A stretch of DNA of 64,000 nucleotides from Cyprinodon diabolis (GCA_030533445.1 CM060068.1:37875510-37939509), one strand, 5' to 3'; numbered from the stretch's first letter, positions 20,155 to 32,428 are shown. The notes: a model not told the origin generated them from the letters alone. Numbers and translations are program-made.

Positions 20155-21403
20155 CCAGACCAAAACTCAGAACTTTGGACCCAGAATTTCTGATGTGATG
20201 TGATTTACAATAGCGTTTATTGGCAACATGTTAAATCTGCAACTCAGCAGCTACTGTAGGACAAAAAGGCCGGAATCTCTGGTTTTACGGTTCAGTCCGA
20301 GTCCAGAGGAAGGAGTGGAATCTAGCCGAATGATTTCCCTCAGCATGCGGCAGACGCCGCCCAGAGAGTTCCAGGAGCCAAACCTAGAAGGCTGCATAAC
20401 TGGCTGACGAGCAGAAGCAAACAGACGAGGGAAAGCAGCAATTTCCAGAAGACAAAAGCCCAAGCCTGGTGTCGATTAGGTAAACAGGAGTCCAGGCCAC
20501 AAGATTGAAGAGGTACCAAAGGCAAATCCAAGTCGGGGTCAGGAGTAGAGACTGACATTTTCACGGGTCACGGGATTCCCGTGGGATTCCCGTGGGATGG
20601 GAATCAGTTTTAGTAACGACCACTTGATTGGGACGGTACAGGATTAAACATTAACGGGAGCAGACGGGAGCGGGAGCAAGCCAATAATAACAAAAAAAAA
20701 CTAGGATCGATGCCAAAAAATAAAATAAAACAGAAAGAAAAAAAATCCAGTTCTGGCGTGGCGCCGCCATTTTGTAGTTTTTTTCCTTGAAGCCTACACT
20801 AAATGCGAGTCAAAAAAACTACATGACCCAAAAACCAACTGTGCTTCCGCTCTGAGTTTTCACCCGCGCTCAAAAAAAACAACAAGAATGGGAGTGGTGC
20901 AGGAGCGGGAGTCCTTTTGAATGGGAGAAGGATGGGAGTGGGAGTAATTTCACCAGAAGTGGGACGGGACAGGATTTAGATTTCTACTCTGGCCCGGGAT
21001 CGGGACGGGACACAATTTTTTTTCTGTGGGAGTGGGATGGGACAGGAGTGAAAATCCACTCCCGTGTCAGTCTCTAGTCAGGAGACAGATCCAGTAAGCA
21101 GGCAGAAACCAGCAGGAGTCCACAGACAGGTCAGGCAAACAGATTAGAACAAGGGCAGGCAGGCTCAGAGGTCCAAAGGCTACTAGAAACTAGTCAAGAT
21201 CAGGCAATCAGAACAACACACAGGATACGCAAGAGAACTCTTACCAAAGGCTCAGATAATCTGGCACTGATGACTGGGGGCAAGCAACTTAAATAGAGTC
21301 AGGAGCAGGCGGATGAGATGAATAGTAATATAAAACTAGGCCGAACTAGACAGGTGAATGGAATGAACCATTAAGTCCACTTATCAGTGCCAAGATTATG
21401 ACA
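20155..21403 (-). mobile_element. Solo LTR, family B copy 2, intron-less, split by a hAT MITE
   Basis: Read on minus it starts TGTCATAATCTTGGCACTGA (ending at 21403) and runs to a CCAAAGTTCTGAGTTTTG word near 20160. Without the nested 531-bp hAT and its duplicated 8 bp it is about 710 bp, close to the 744-bp copy minus the 73-bp block. It keeps AATAAACGC near 20212. The far end is mutated, so no TSD could be confirmed. Confidence 0.75.
20546..21076. mobile_element. hAT MITE nested in LTR-B
   Basis: 531 bp with inverted ends TAGAGACTGACA and TGTCAGTCTCTA, flanked by GTCAGGAG on both sides (20538-20545 and 21077-21084), an exact 8-bp TSD. The interior is full of CGGGA/GGGAC words arranged around the ends. 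It has no transposase, so it must be mobilised in trans. Confidence 0.92.
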
Positions 21404-21439
21404 TCCTGGTTACATATTTAACTGGTAAACACATATAGC

Positions 21440-22040
21440 AAAGAATCAATTATCAAAAAAAATATTGATTTCCGATTAGGAAATTATTTTATAAAATTTT
21501 AGCTTGTGAAATTATTTTTATTTACCTCCTTGGATTTGCCACACCGCAACCCTGACGAAATAAGTGGGAGAAGATGGATGGATAGACCTACCAATTGCTC
21601 TAAATTAGTTTAAATGCTCATTTGAGCTCATTCTAAAATCTCCAAGATAAACTATGATTCTCAAACATAAAACACATTCCAAACTGTGACATAATTTTAT
21701 TGAATATAGTTTTCAACTATTTTGAGCTTAGTATAGTTCAGTTTCGTCAATAGTTTTAACTAAAATAAGTTTGGTTAGTAATTTAGTATTTTTTTAAATA
21801 AATTCTTATTACTTGAATGGAAGTTGCGAATTTATTTATTATACATACAGTACATTATATTCAGAGTTATCTGTTTGACCAGGATTTAAACTTCATTATT
21901 ACTGTCATTTATTGTGCTAACACACAGCAGGTTGGGGTGTTTTTACAAAACAATACACAACGTTCCAAAAAGTGTTTGATTACAAAACATACCCCCCAAG
22001 GAGGCATTGAATCATTGCATACATTTGCTATAAGTTCTTT
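21440..22040 (+). repeat. Diverged copy of 26519-26850
   Basis: Shared words in the same order are AAGAATCAATTATC, a CCT(C/T)(C/-)TTGGATTTGC word, and ATCTGTTTGACCAGGATTT followed by a TCATTT(A/G)TTGTGCTAAC word. A fragment of a fish SINE-like tail (ACCCTGACGAAATAAG...GATGGATGG, 21536-21585) is inserted in this copy. It is either an old duplication or a dispersed repeat. Confidence 0.5.
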
Positions 22041-23249
22041 CAGTTTAACTCATATGTAGAAATGATGTTAACAGACATCACTTAGTTGCCATTGATTATA
22101 ATGTAAGAACCAGAAATCTTTGCTCACAGGGCAGCATGCCAAAAGAGAAGGCAGATGATGGAGAGTCTCATTAATCTAATTTATTAGGGCCATCATCACC
22201 CTGAAAATAAACTTCATCTCTGATTCTGAGTATTAGTCAGCTTTTTGGTTCACTGCCAACATGGTATTAGACGGATTAGCCCTGAGTGCTAAGAGGTCCA
22301 TTTTTCTGCACAGAAGAAAGCCAAATATTGTGTTTCATAACACTAAGCGCTAAAGGCTAAATTTTTTATTCGTAAATCTGGTTAGGAGCGACAACAGAAG
22401 AGAAAGTTACTCTTAATCCTCCAAACAAGCCTCTGCAGGTGTAATAAAACTATTTGTTTTTACTTAGTTTAAACCCACAATTTGTGATTAATGTCAGTAA
22501 AAGAAAACAATTTTAAGTCTGGTTATTTTTTGGCCATTGTGACATAATTATTGTGTGCCATTATCAGATCTTCTCTGAGAGTAGTTCAATATATTCATCT
22601 TAAGAATGAGCTAAGTGGAAGATATAAGACAAAATGAAAAATAAACTCTTGGAAACAAGAATGGAAAGGAAAATAAAAACAACATTTTGGAGTAAAGCTC
22701 TGTTTAGCGGCTGAGAAGACCCTGAGTTTTTCTTGGCAGTGTGCAGGAATGCACATGGTGAATGCTATTAATATACAGGTTTTTAGCTGTGTTATCTTTA
22801 GTAAACTCAGAAAAGCATCTCAGGAAAAAAGGTTTCACTCCATCATATTTTTAAGAATATCACTATATTGATCCAACCTTATCTATTCATCACAACCAGA
22901 AAACTGCAGGGTTTTTTGTTTTTGGTAGATTCTAGTCATAACTTTGTATAAGTTATTACATAAGTTTTTGTATAAGTCAATTTTGCTCTTAATATTAACA
23001 TTAACCCTAACTGTGTCATTATTTAACTTGACATATACAAACCAGAGAGACAAATTTAACAATTTTAATCAACTAATATTTAAAGGTTTTTTAACTTTTA
23101 TCAAAATTAATTACAACTAAAATAATCCACAGAACATCTATAGTGCTGCAGTATAACACCATTGATTTTACTGAACCATAAATATTTAAATTTTAATGGG
23201 TCCAAAGTACTCAAAAATCATTTGAAAACACATTGGAGGCTGATCCAGT
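22041..23249. other. Intergenic, no gene seen
   Basis: No open frame or recognised repeat. Confidence 0.45.
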
Positions 23250-24545
23250 TTTGATGTAATGTCTTCAAAACAGGGAAAAATTAGACTATTGTTTGTGGCC
23301 TGTATGACCTCCCTACAATACCTGGGCATGCTCCTGATCAGGTGGTGGATGGTCTACTGAGGGATCTCCTCCCAGACCTGGACTAAAGTAGTTTGTGGTA
23401 CAAAGATGCATGGATTGAGACATGATGTCCCAGATGTGCTCAATGAGATTAAGGTCTGGGGAACGGGTGGGCCAGTCAACACCTTCAATGGCTTCCTCTT
23501 GCAGGAACTGCTGACACCTTCAAGCCAGATGAGGTCAAGCATTGTCCTGCATTAGGAGGAACCCAGGGCCATCTGCACCAGCGTATGGTCTCACAAGGGT
23601 CTGAGGATCTCAACTCGGTACCTGATAACAGTCATCCAACCTCTGGAGAGCATAAGGAGGCATGTGCAGCCCTCCAAAGAAATGCCACCCCACATCATTA
23701 ATGACCCAATGGCAAACCGGTCATGCTGAAAGATTTGCAGGCAGCAGATTGCTCTCGATATTGTCTCCAGACTATGACAGGTCTATCACTTCTGCTCAGT
23801 GTGAACCTGCTTTCATCTGTGAGGAGCACAGGGTGCATATTGTCAAATTTGCCAATCCTGACATTCTCTGGCAAACACCAAATGTCCTGCACTGTGTTGG
23901 ACTGTGAGCACAACTCACATCTGTGGATGTCAGGCCCTCATACCATCCTCATGGAGTCAGTTTCTAACCCTTTGTGCAGGCACATGCAGGTTTGTGGCCT
24001 GCTGGAGGTCATTTTGCAGAACTATGGAAGTGCTCCTCCTGTTCCTCCTTCCAGAGGTACAGGAGGCAGAGGTAGCAGTCATGCTGCTGGGTTATTGCCC
24101 TTCTACAGTCTCCTCCACATCTCCTGGTGTACTTGCCTGTCTCCTGGTAGGGCCTCCAGTCTTTACTGTGACAGAGACAGCACACATTGATGTGCCATCC
24201 TGTATGATCTGCATTACCTGAGCCACTTGTGTGGGTTGTAGAGTCTGTCCCATGAGTCTCAGGAGTAACAAAGCACAACCAACATTCAAACTGCTCAAAA
24301 CATCAGCCAGAAGGTACAGGTACTGAGAAGCTGTCTGTGGTCCACACCTGCAGAACCCCTCCTTTATTGAGTGTGTCATGCTAATAGCCAATAATTTCCA
24401 TATGTTGTCTTTTCCATTTGCACAATAGAATATGATATTGATTTCAATCAGTGTTGCTCACTAAGTGGACATTTTGATATCACAGAAGTTGAATTTCTTT
24501 ATGTTATATTGTGTTGTTTATAGGTTCACTTTATTTTTTTCAATG
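23250..24545 (-). mobile_element. Decayed Tc1-like transposon
   Basis: The whole block follows a widespread vertebrate Tc1 element read on minus. Landmarks are a transposase start at 24253, the first catalytic block near 23840, and a C-terminus near 23300. The right end has TTCACTTTATTTTTTTCAAT at about 24522, a degenerate terminal repeat. The left end is too eroded to place. I recall closely related elements being shared between fish and lampreys, but cannot test this here. Confidence 0.7.
23290..24253 (-). pseudogene. Tc1 transposase, frameshifted
   Basis: The minus strand reads MGQTLQPTQVAQVMQIIQDG from 24253, the start of a helix-turn-helix DNA-binding domain. The frame then shifts several times. 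A segment at 23698-23913 has LLTDESRFTLS, the first catalytic Asp block of a DDE transposase. The segment at 23354-23542 ends VQVWEEIPQ, the usual near-terminal helix. Stops and shifts separate these pieces, so no protein can be made. The second Asp and the Glu regions (near 23580 and 23450) are recognisable only at the DNA level. Confidence 0.75.
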
Positions 24546-24549
24546 TGTA

Positions 24550-26515
24550 TAAATATTTACTTCTGGTTATAGTAGGTGCGTTAGAGTTGGCTTAACAATC
24601 ATCTTAACAAAACATCTTAGCAGTAAATTTCTCACATTCAAACAATAGAAAGGGATAAAATAGAAAATCCCATAATTGGGAAATAAGGTTTTCTATTCTA
24701 TTCTAAACAGAAAAGAAGCAAAACCTGTGAAGGAATGAGGGTTAAGCTTATACTCATTGATCAAAAGTAAAAGCAAAGGCGCAGAGCTACGCAGAGATTT
24801 CCAATTTCCTTCTGTAAAGATAAGTTAAATATTTTCCAATGCATTTTTGAATTAGCGGACCAACATCTGACGGACAAACAGCACAGATCAGCAGAGGTGA
24901 GTTTAGCTGTTACCTTTATTTATCAACCAAACCAATCTTTACATTAAACAGTTCTGCAGACAGTCATACCTTTACAGTCTTATTTTCTTCGATAAACAAA
25001 AAGTGTTTTGTCAAATTCCACAGTAAGGGAAGGGAGGAGATGGAAACATCTGGAAGAGAAATGTTTTATTAAAAACCAAGTGAGTTATGGAAGGTAAAAT
25101 GAACCGAGCCTGAGCAACAAAAACAAAGGCATGGCTAAGCTGATTAATACTCAAGCATAAAAACGACAAGCAGGCATAAGGATTGCGAAACAATGACAAT
25201 TTACAATTGCATGCTTCACTGGCAGAAAAAATTACTGATTAAAAGAAAATCTCAAACATTACAAACTTGGATGAAGTTTTCTTAAGTTGTTGGCTGAAAC
25301 AGCCAATCAGATATCTGGGTCTGCTGAAGAGCAACCCTAAACTGATGTGTCTGATGGGTCAAGTTGACATTTCAAAAAATTTCATAAACTGCTTATTTAT
25401 CTGTTACTTCCTCATTTATGCCCATAACTGAATGCATTTTTGAGGAGTGTTCTTTAACTCCTGATTTGTAGTCACAGCTCGCTTAGCTTTAAATCCCCTG
25501 GTGGACAGATGGATTTTAGCCCATTTTATCAATGGATTGCTATACATCTATGCATGCAATGGATTTCTTTTGTTTTTGTCATTAAGGCTAAACCTGCTTA
25601 AAAACATATGGTATATCTATAATGCATTGGAAGATTTGATATATTATGCAATGAAAATATAAATGTATTGTTTTCTCATGCAGTGTGGCTTTTAAGATTA
25701 GACCTATAGAATTCACACTGAGAATTAGAGAGGGGGGAAGACAGCAGAATAAGGTGATTTTTGTTTCATTATTGGTGCAAGCAAAGAGCAGATTTTGTTA
25801 ATGTACATTTATGTACAGAAGAGAAGTGCAGAAATGAAACAAAGAAAAACTTAAACAAAAAGGGTTTTAGGTGATAGTTGTTTTAAGTGTTTTATTTTGT
25901 TTTCACATTTTATTGTTTAAATAAAAAATGTTCTTTTCTTTTTTGACAAATTTTATGTTTTCAAATTTTATCTGTTTCAAATTTTTTTTTTTTTCTGTTT
26001 GAGTTTTACAAATTTCCTTCTTTTCAAATTGGGTTTTAAAGAATATATTCACTTCACTTCAAGCTCAATACAAACCTTACCTTTGGAGGCGCACATTGAC
26101 CAGTAAAAATGTTGCTGCGAACCGCCCCTGGAAGTAAAGAGAATTGGGTCTCTAAAATGCAATTTCTAAAGAATGCAAGTTTGTAAAATTCAGTCCCCAA
26201 GTAAGAAAATTTTACTAATAAAATAGAAAATAATACATGTTGAAAAAAGTACAATTTGAAAAAAAAGATCAATAAAAAACCACCACCGAATGCGACTTAA
26301 TGCTGACCTATTTTTAGCTCTAAAACAAACTTTGTTTCAAACACTAATAAAAAATTCATATTTATGTATTTCCTGTTATGTTCAATATATTAGATTGCAA
26401 AAATCTGACCAAAAAAGACTTTTTTAAACAAGTCCCCTTATGACTGCTAACTACTAGCTCAATTGTGTTAAAATCCAAACCTTATTAAATGCTCCTTACC
26501 CTTATCTATTCCCTC
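24550..26515. other. Intergenic, no gene seen
   Basis: AT-rich spacer with T-rich patches around 25983-25996. No supported gene. Confidence 0.45.
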
Positions 26516-26518
26516 AGG

Positions 26519-26850
26519 GTCAATTACAAAAGGTTAAGAATCAATTATCTAAAAGATTATTGATTCATGATTACATGAATTAATTAATTAAATATTATTT
26601 TGTCCAAATAATGTTATATGTACCTCTTGGATTTGCATTGTGAATTAGTTTGAACACGTTCCAATTGCTCTACATTAGTGAAAAGCTAAATTCAGAGTGA
26701 TCTGTTTGACCAGGATTTGAGTTCAAATCACACTATCATTTGTTGTGCTAACCAGCAGCCAATCGGACATGTGTTCAAAGAACAATATGACAGTCCGAAA
26801 GTTATTTGATAAAAGAGCAAAGTTACAACTGCAATCAATTGTGATACATT
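26519..26850 (+). repeat. Diverged copy of 21440-22040
   Basis: Carries AAGAATCAATTATCTAAAAG, CTCTTGGATTTGCATTG and GATCTGTTTGACCAGGATTT in the same order as the earlier copy, without the SINE-like insertion. Confidence 0.5.
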
Positions 26851-28080
26851 TAAAATGATAAAACATCAACACCTTAACACTTGTTTTGAAATGGATTGTC
26901 TTGATATATGTTTTATATATTTTTTCCCTCTAACCATTATTTTCAAAAGAGCAGAGTCTTACAAAGGGATTATCTCCAAAGGGATCTTATCGGTTCTGAT
27001 GGATGTAGAGCTGATCACATGGAGACCGAACACCATTCTTCATGTGAGGAATGGCTCTAAAAGCGTGAACTTTTCCCCCCTACAGGAGAGAAACGATGCA
27101 AAAGAGGTATGGGACATGTTCTGCTAAATGGTGAATTCAGGGAACTTGTAATATCCAAAAGCAACAGTCGCTTGTGATGAATTTGCAAGTGAACAGAGAA
27201 TTCCCATCACTCAGGCTGGATGAAGTGAAACTAATCAGGTGTGGTTATTAATGCTGGTGGATAAAGTTCAAGCTTGAGCTTCATCAAAACCTCCCCAAAC
27301 ACCATTCATTAAAGTTCAAACTCAGCCCTTGAAATAAATCTCCCTCAATAAGGATTTCTCAAAACCAAAACAAGCAAAAAAGGATTTGAAAAGTAAGCAA
27401 TTACGTTAGAGTGATTATTGGAAAGTCAGAGCAGAAAGTGGGTCAACAGCTGTCCTTAAGTATAAACAGACCTTTGATTGGTGCTTTAGATTACAAAATG
27501 TTCAGCACTGCTAAGATTTAAAGCCCTGGCAGCTACAGAGGTATCCTCCACATCTTCAGTGTTTACATTTGTCCCACGTTCTTTGTATTATTAGCTTTTG
27601 TCAACATAAAATCTGATGTTAAAACTCATAAACCACCTTCTTTTAAAGAGAAAACACTGAAAAAAACGCTCACTGCATTCAGCACAAGAGATGAGAAGAA
27701 TCCCACTACTGCTAGTACCTTATTTGTTCCCTTACAGGAAAAGTCCGGTCAGCAAGGAATGATCAATGGCTTATTATCTATACCTAAAACTAATAAGTTA
27801 GGGATTTAATGAATTTAGCTTTAAACAGTAAAAAAATAAAAACTAATTTCATTGTGATCACTGAGTCCGGTAATGGCCATTTTTGCCCAAATATAGTAAT
27901 GCCTCACACCTGGTATCGTCCGGCAGTAATGTCACGGTGCGGTAAGCCTAGCGCCATTCTCGACGATTTACAAGCAAAATCAGTGGGAACTACTAGACAC
28001 ATCTGATATCAACAATAATTATTTAAGATTTCGAGAGGACTTCACCATTGAAATTCATGAGAGTTATATGTAGTTAAACC
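26851..28080. other. Intergenic; CpG-richer toward the THAP-like start
   Basis: No supported gene in most of it. At 27860-27975 the sequence becomes CpG-richer (GTCCGG, GTCACGGTGCGG, TCTCGACG), which may be a promoter for the frame starting at 28085. Confidence 0.35.
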
Positions 28081-28131
28081 GACAATGCCAACATGCATGG
28101 CAGTTGGATGTTGTAATACATCGGGTAAAAG

Positions 28132-28882
28132 CAGTGATCGGAGTAACGGCGTTGAAAGTAACGGCGTTACTAACGCCGCTACCTTTTTTAGTAACGAGTA
28201 ATCAAAATTATTACTCTTACTGGAACTATAACGCAGCTACAATTGCCGACACCCCGTTACTGCACGTTACTCAGGTCGCACAATTAACCTTTTTTCATGA
28301 TAGGACTGGTGCGCGCGTCATGAGAGAGGGGAGGATGGAGAGTGAGGAGGACTCCAGCGGCAAAACAGCGCTTTCCAGATGGAAATACTGGTGTTACGTT
28401 GAGCGGCGTTTCCCCATCAGATACGGTTTCCCCTGCATCTCCGCACAGCGCGGCGACACGATTCACCTTGCAAGCGACAGGAAACGTGCATGCTCGCTAA
28501 AGGCGCGTAACAGCCACCCTGTGCTCGCGCTACAGGGGAACTACGGAGAGCGTGAACGATCATTAGCCTATATGGAGAAAGGGAGAAATATGGATGGATG
28601 GATGGATGGATGGATGGATGGATGGATGGATGGATGGATGGAATAGATAGATAGATATAGCTACATGTTGCAGTATCTATAACAACCCAAACACAGAATT
28701 TCAGAATTAGACATCCCCAGTTATTCATTTCTTACACTCACAAAAGTAACACAATAGTTACTTTTACTACTAACTAGTTACTTTTATTGTGGATTAACTC
28801 AGTAACTAACTCAGTTACTTTTTGGGAGAAGTAACTAGTAACTATAACTAATTACTTTTTTAAAGTAACGTGCCCAACACTG
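28132..28882. mobile_element. Non-autonomous hAT element with ATGG microsatellite (copy 2)
   Basis: 751 bp with the ends CAGTGATCGGAGTAACGGCG and TAACGTGCCCAACACTG, flanked by GGTAAAAG on both sides (28124-28131 and 28883-28890), an exact 8-bp TSD. It is co-linear with copy 1 but lacks two internal stretches. Each deletion joins at a short shared word, and the ATGG tract is shorter. Confidence 0.93.
28590..28641 (+). repeat. (GGAT)n microsatellite inside hAT copy 2
   Basis: About 13 units, at the same internal place as in copy 1, followed by a TAGA run. Confidence 0.95.
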
Positions 28883-28925
28883 GGTAAAAGTAAAAAAAAA
28901 AAAAGTTATTTCACCATTCCGGTTC

Positions 28926-29085
28926 ATGATCTTCATGGACGGCTTACTGATGTCCTGGTCGTTGGATTGCCAACTTGAAGAGGGAGGATTTGCCATCGAA
29001 CGTCTGGCCAGAGAAAACTGGGACTTCCTTAACAGCCAATACCGCAGATGGCAGAAGTGTTCTTTGACAAATATGGATGTCTCCG
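28926..29085 (+). other. Possible exon ending at a splice donor
   Basis: An open frame reads LEEGGFAIERLARENWDF and further RRWQKCSLTNMDVSG. It meets a donor-like GGTAAAGC with its GT at 29086-29087. It lies in a different frame from the THAP-like start just upstream, and I do not recognise the product. It is GC-richer than its surroundings. Confidence 0.3.
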
Positions 29086-29120
29086 GTAAAGCACATTCAA
29101 ATGAAATTACTCTTAATTAA

Positions 29121-30185
29121 AAACACCATTTATTGAACAGTATGTAGTAATTTCATATTCAAAGTACTTTAAGAAGATTGAATTCTGAATATGACCAGAT
29201 TTTTCCATTCAAGGGGAGAAGAAATAACTCTCTACCGAGAACGGTTACTCTCTGTTATGTATTCATATTTAACTCTGAATGACCCGTAAACATAGTAATT
29301 ATGTGAGGTCCCTGAACACAAGAATCTTTTATACTAGTACTAGAAGAAAAACTGAGAGCAGCGTGGTATCCCTTTTGAAGTTCCAGGCTGTAGTTTGAAA
29401 TATGAGCATGTAAACATATTTTCTATCATACAGCCCTCTGTGTTTCGAAGAATGTAAAAAAGTGCGCACATACTGAAGTGGTATAGGATGGTATTGTTTT
29501 ACTGAAGGGTTTCAGAAGTGAAATCTCTCACACAGAGGGAATGAGAAGCAGAAGTCTCACATCAGGATGAAGTTTAAGGGGAATGGAGGTTAGAGCCTAA
29601 CAGGCAGCAGCATTACCACACACAAACCCATCCGGGAGAAAACCCCTTCTGGCACACAGCTCTAAATGGACAAAGAGGACAGGGAGGGTTTAAGCCTCTA
29701 TATTTCAAACCTCAAAGAAATTCCCAAAAGACTAATTCTGCAGAGAAAGTCATGCTCACCCTGGTACTTCTCTGGATGACCCTAAAATCTGAATTTTTTC
29801 TTTTAACCTAATTTCTTTCATCTGACAGAACTTCTAACTTAAGGATTACAATATATTTTTCAGTCTGTGACTAAAAAAATAAAAAAAATCTGATATTTAC
29901 ATCTATTTACATGTTCTGTGGTTAACTGTGATGAATGGAGCCATACCGGATGTTTAAACTTATACTTCTACCCTTTGATATTGACAGCTCAGGCAAAAGA
30001 GGGATTAATCTGAGCAAAAACCAAGAGACCCATTCCTCTAGAGGAGCTAAGGAGATCCATGGTTCAGGTGGGAGAATCTGTCAACAGACATATACTAGTT
30101 GCATACTCAAATCTAGCCTCCCAGAGTGGCAAGATAGAAGGCACTGGTAAGAGAAAGCCATAAGAGGTCATGTGTGCTGTTTTTA
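29121..30185. other. Intergenic, no gene seen
   Basis: No supported gene. The frame at 29935-30150 has no recognisable content. Confidence 0.45.
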
Positions 30186-30189
30186 TAAG

Positions 30190-30760
30190 CCAGTTCGTTT
30201 GAGGTCGGGAAGTTCGGTCTGGCATTGCTCAACAGTAGCACGAGTATGCTAGCACAATATCTGGTGGGCCAATCAAATTGTCAGGGCGGGCTTTATACGA
30301 TGATGGACAGATGATCAACAGTAACGTAATCAACCACGTGACCAAAGCGCGCTTGGGTGACAACAACAATGGTTGCCGCTGGAGAGTTGAGGTAAGTAGA
30401 TTCTGCTATTAGGTCTGTTCTAGAAGATATCGACAGCAAATTAATTTTAAAAGAGGAACAGAGAAACGCGATCAAGGCTCATCTTCTTATTCTAGGCGTG
30501 AAAATGCACGCTTTGATTTTTGTTGACAACATCTATGCGTTGCTTAATATACGTCACGCACTCCGTTGCTCTTATTGGTTGTAGTTCTATCCAATTGAGT
30601 GCAGAGGCATTTTTTTTCCTGGTTCGTTCAAAACACGCCTCATAATCACAGCTCTATGGAGCAGTATCAGACTCATATTCTGACTAGAATTGAGTAGGAC
30701 TACGTCAGGCTAGTATTTCCTCCCCCGACATGAAAATTGGCTCATAGTTCATCTGCTTAA
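30190..30760 (+). other. CpG-containing promoter-like block with helicase-like start, decayed
   Basis: A CCAAT box (GGGCCAATCAAATTG at about 30266) and GC-rich words precede an ATG at 30369. That frame meets TAA after eight codons but then stays open for about 60 codons: VDSAIRSVLEDIDSK and then LKEEQRNAIKAHLL. The latter resembles the Q motif at the start of RecQ-type helicase domains found in repeated fish genes. No Walker A motif follows, so only the head remains. The block ends near TGAGTAGGACTACGTCAGGC. It is possibly the 5' end of a helicase-bearing transposon or a pseudogene; boundaries are approximate. Confidence 0.35.
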
Positions 30761-30884
30761 CTGTTTGTTACCCAGACAGAGCCAGCTGTGGAGCTAGTTT
30801 ATGTTACCTTTCTTACATAGAACACTTTTTTAGATTAGTGTTTCTATGCCTGCCTCTTTGTCCTTGAACCCCAGTCATCCTTGG

Positions 30885-30975
30885 CATACTGAGCCTGGTT
30901 CTGCTGGAGGTGTCTTCCTGTGAAAAGGGAGTTTTTCTTTTCTACTGTCACTGCATGCATGCTAGAGGTGAACGA
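30885..30975 (+). repeat. L2 3'-region fragment
   Basis: CCTGGTTCTGCTGGAGGTGT and a GGGAGTTTTTC word match the L2 3' untranslated box seen in inverse at 4590-4650 and directly at 63940-64000. Confidence 0.65.
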
Positions 30976-32015
30976 AATACAAGCCAATATCTACTGTGGT
31001 CACATATCCATCAAGGAGTGGCATATCCTGTAAGTCAATAAGTGGATGCAGTTATTTAATAGTTTCCCTTTGATTAAAAACTTTTTACCAATCTGATTGT
31101 ATAATTAAATTTTCACTGTAAAGGGCCCTTTAGATGTGTTAGGATTTGGTGCAACATACACTTGTAAATGTGATTTCCATTATTACACACATGGCAAAAA
31201 CAAACAGAAGTAGCAAGCTTAGTCAAATGTGCAAACTAATTTAAACAACTATATTCAAACAATGAGAAAGTCAAATTCTAAGTTTTTTTCAGACTTCTCT
31301 TTTAAATTATGTATACTCTAGAAAAAAGAAACTTAACAAAACAAAACTTTCAAACATGTAGAATTTATTTTGAAAAGGTAAAAAAAAAACAAAAAAAAAC
31401 ATGTGAAATCTTTATCTGATGACTATTTGTCCGTGGTTTAGTTGTTTAAGGTTCTTCCTTCTCCACACGGCTGGATTAGCGATAGTTCACTGTATTGCTA
31501 GATTCCCTGCTTGGTGTCTTTGCCATTCTTCTGTTTAATTCTTTTATTAAGTTGTTTAATAAAAAGCCAGCTCTCTCAAATAAACCCATTATGATGTCAA
31601 GCTGTTTGCGTCAGCTGCTAACAGGCTTGCTAGTTGGTTCTTCACTGCTGTGTAAAAGCAGCACTTAAAACTGATGAAAAATCACATTGATGACTGTGAA
31701 AAGTCAAGATATCAATAAATTTGTTGGGGGAATTAGTCCATGCAAAGTTTAATTAGTATGTTGTTTCTTTTCTTAAGATAAAAAAATTGATATTAAATAA
31801 ACAGATAACATTTTTATTTTACAAAGACATCAGTGATTAATATAACCCAGAATGTTATATTGATACTTTGGCAATTTAATGATGACTACATATTTTTCTG
31901 GTTTTAGAATAAGTTCATGGAATTGAAACATGGAGTAAAAATAAGACAGGAAAAGAAGACATTTAAGGATGTTTAATTTTACTATCAGATGCTAACCTGC
32001 ATAAGATTTTACATG
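30976..32015. other. Intergenic, no gene seen
   Basis: AT-rich with A-runs at 31380-31400. No supported gene. Confidence 0.45.
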
Positions 32016-32021
32016 CCGCTG

Positions 32022-32170
32022 CATGGTGGCACAATTCTAGTACCTTGCAGCAAGAAGGTTCCAGGTTCAATTCCCGTCCCATAGTCTTTCTGGGTCTTTC
32101 CCCCCCTCTCGCCGAAGATAGGCACCGGCCCCATCGGGACCCTGAATTAGATGGGGAAGATGGATGGAAG
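32022..32170 (+). repeat. SINE-like repeat fragment, tRNA-like head
   Basis: CATGGTGGCACAATTCTAGT, then TTCCAGGTTCAATTCCCGTC (box B-like), and a tail GATAGGCACCGGCCCC...GGGGAAGATGGATGG. This is the common fish repeat with a deleted middle. Confidence 0.6.
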
Positions 32171-32428
32171 TTTTTGCATGAGCAGAAGTGTGTAGGTCAC
32201 ATGGTCAGTAGCCCCACACACAACCACTTTTTCATAAGTTTTAATACACAGTAGCATAAATATATTGGTTTGTTTATTTTGACAATATTGGAAGACACTA
32301 GTTCCAATTGTAGCGCGCACATTTGGTTAACTTTTGTATATTTCATTTTGTCAGATGCTTAATATATTTTGTGCTTTCTTTTCTGGTGTTGTGGGATTGC
32401 CATTAACTGGGAGAATGTGGCTGACATA

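Larger units (their letters stand above)
28085..28960 (+). pseudogene. THAP-like N-terminal exon interrupted by a hAT element
   Basis: From ATG at 28085 the frame reads [15 protein letters not shown]. The Cys-x4-Cys spacing and setting match the start of a THAP zinc finger, a DNA-binding domain used by host THAP proteins and P-element-like transposases. The hAT copy at 28132-28882 is inserted after codon 15 and duplicated GGTAAAAG. On the far side the frame continues with a Lys-rich run and SYFTIP, another THAP-like word, and then loses similarity. The later Cys and His ligands are not visible. It may be a broken host gene, a pseudogene or a P-type transposon relic. Confidence 0.4.
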
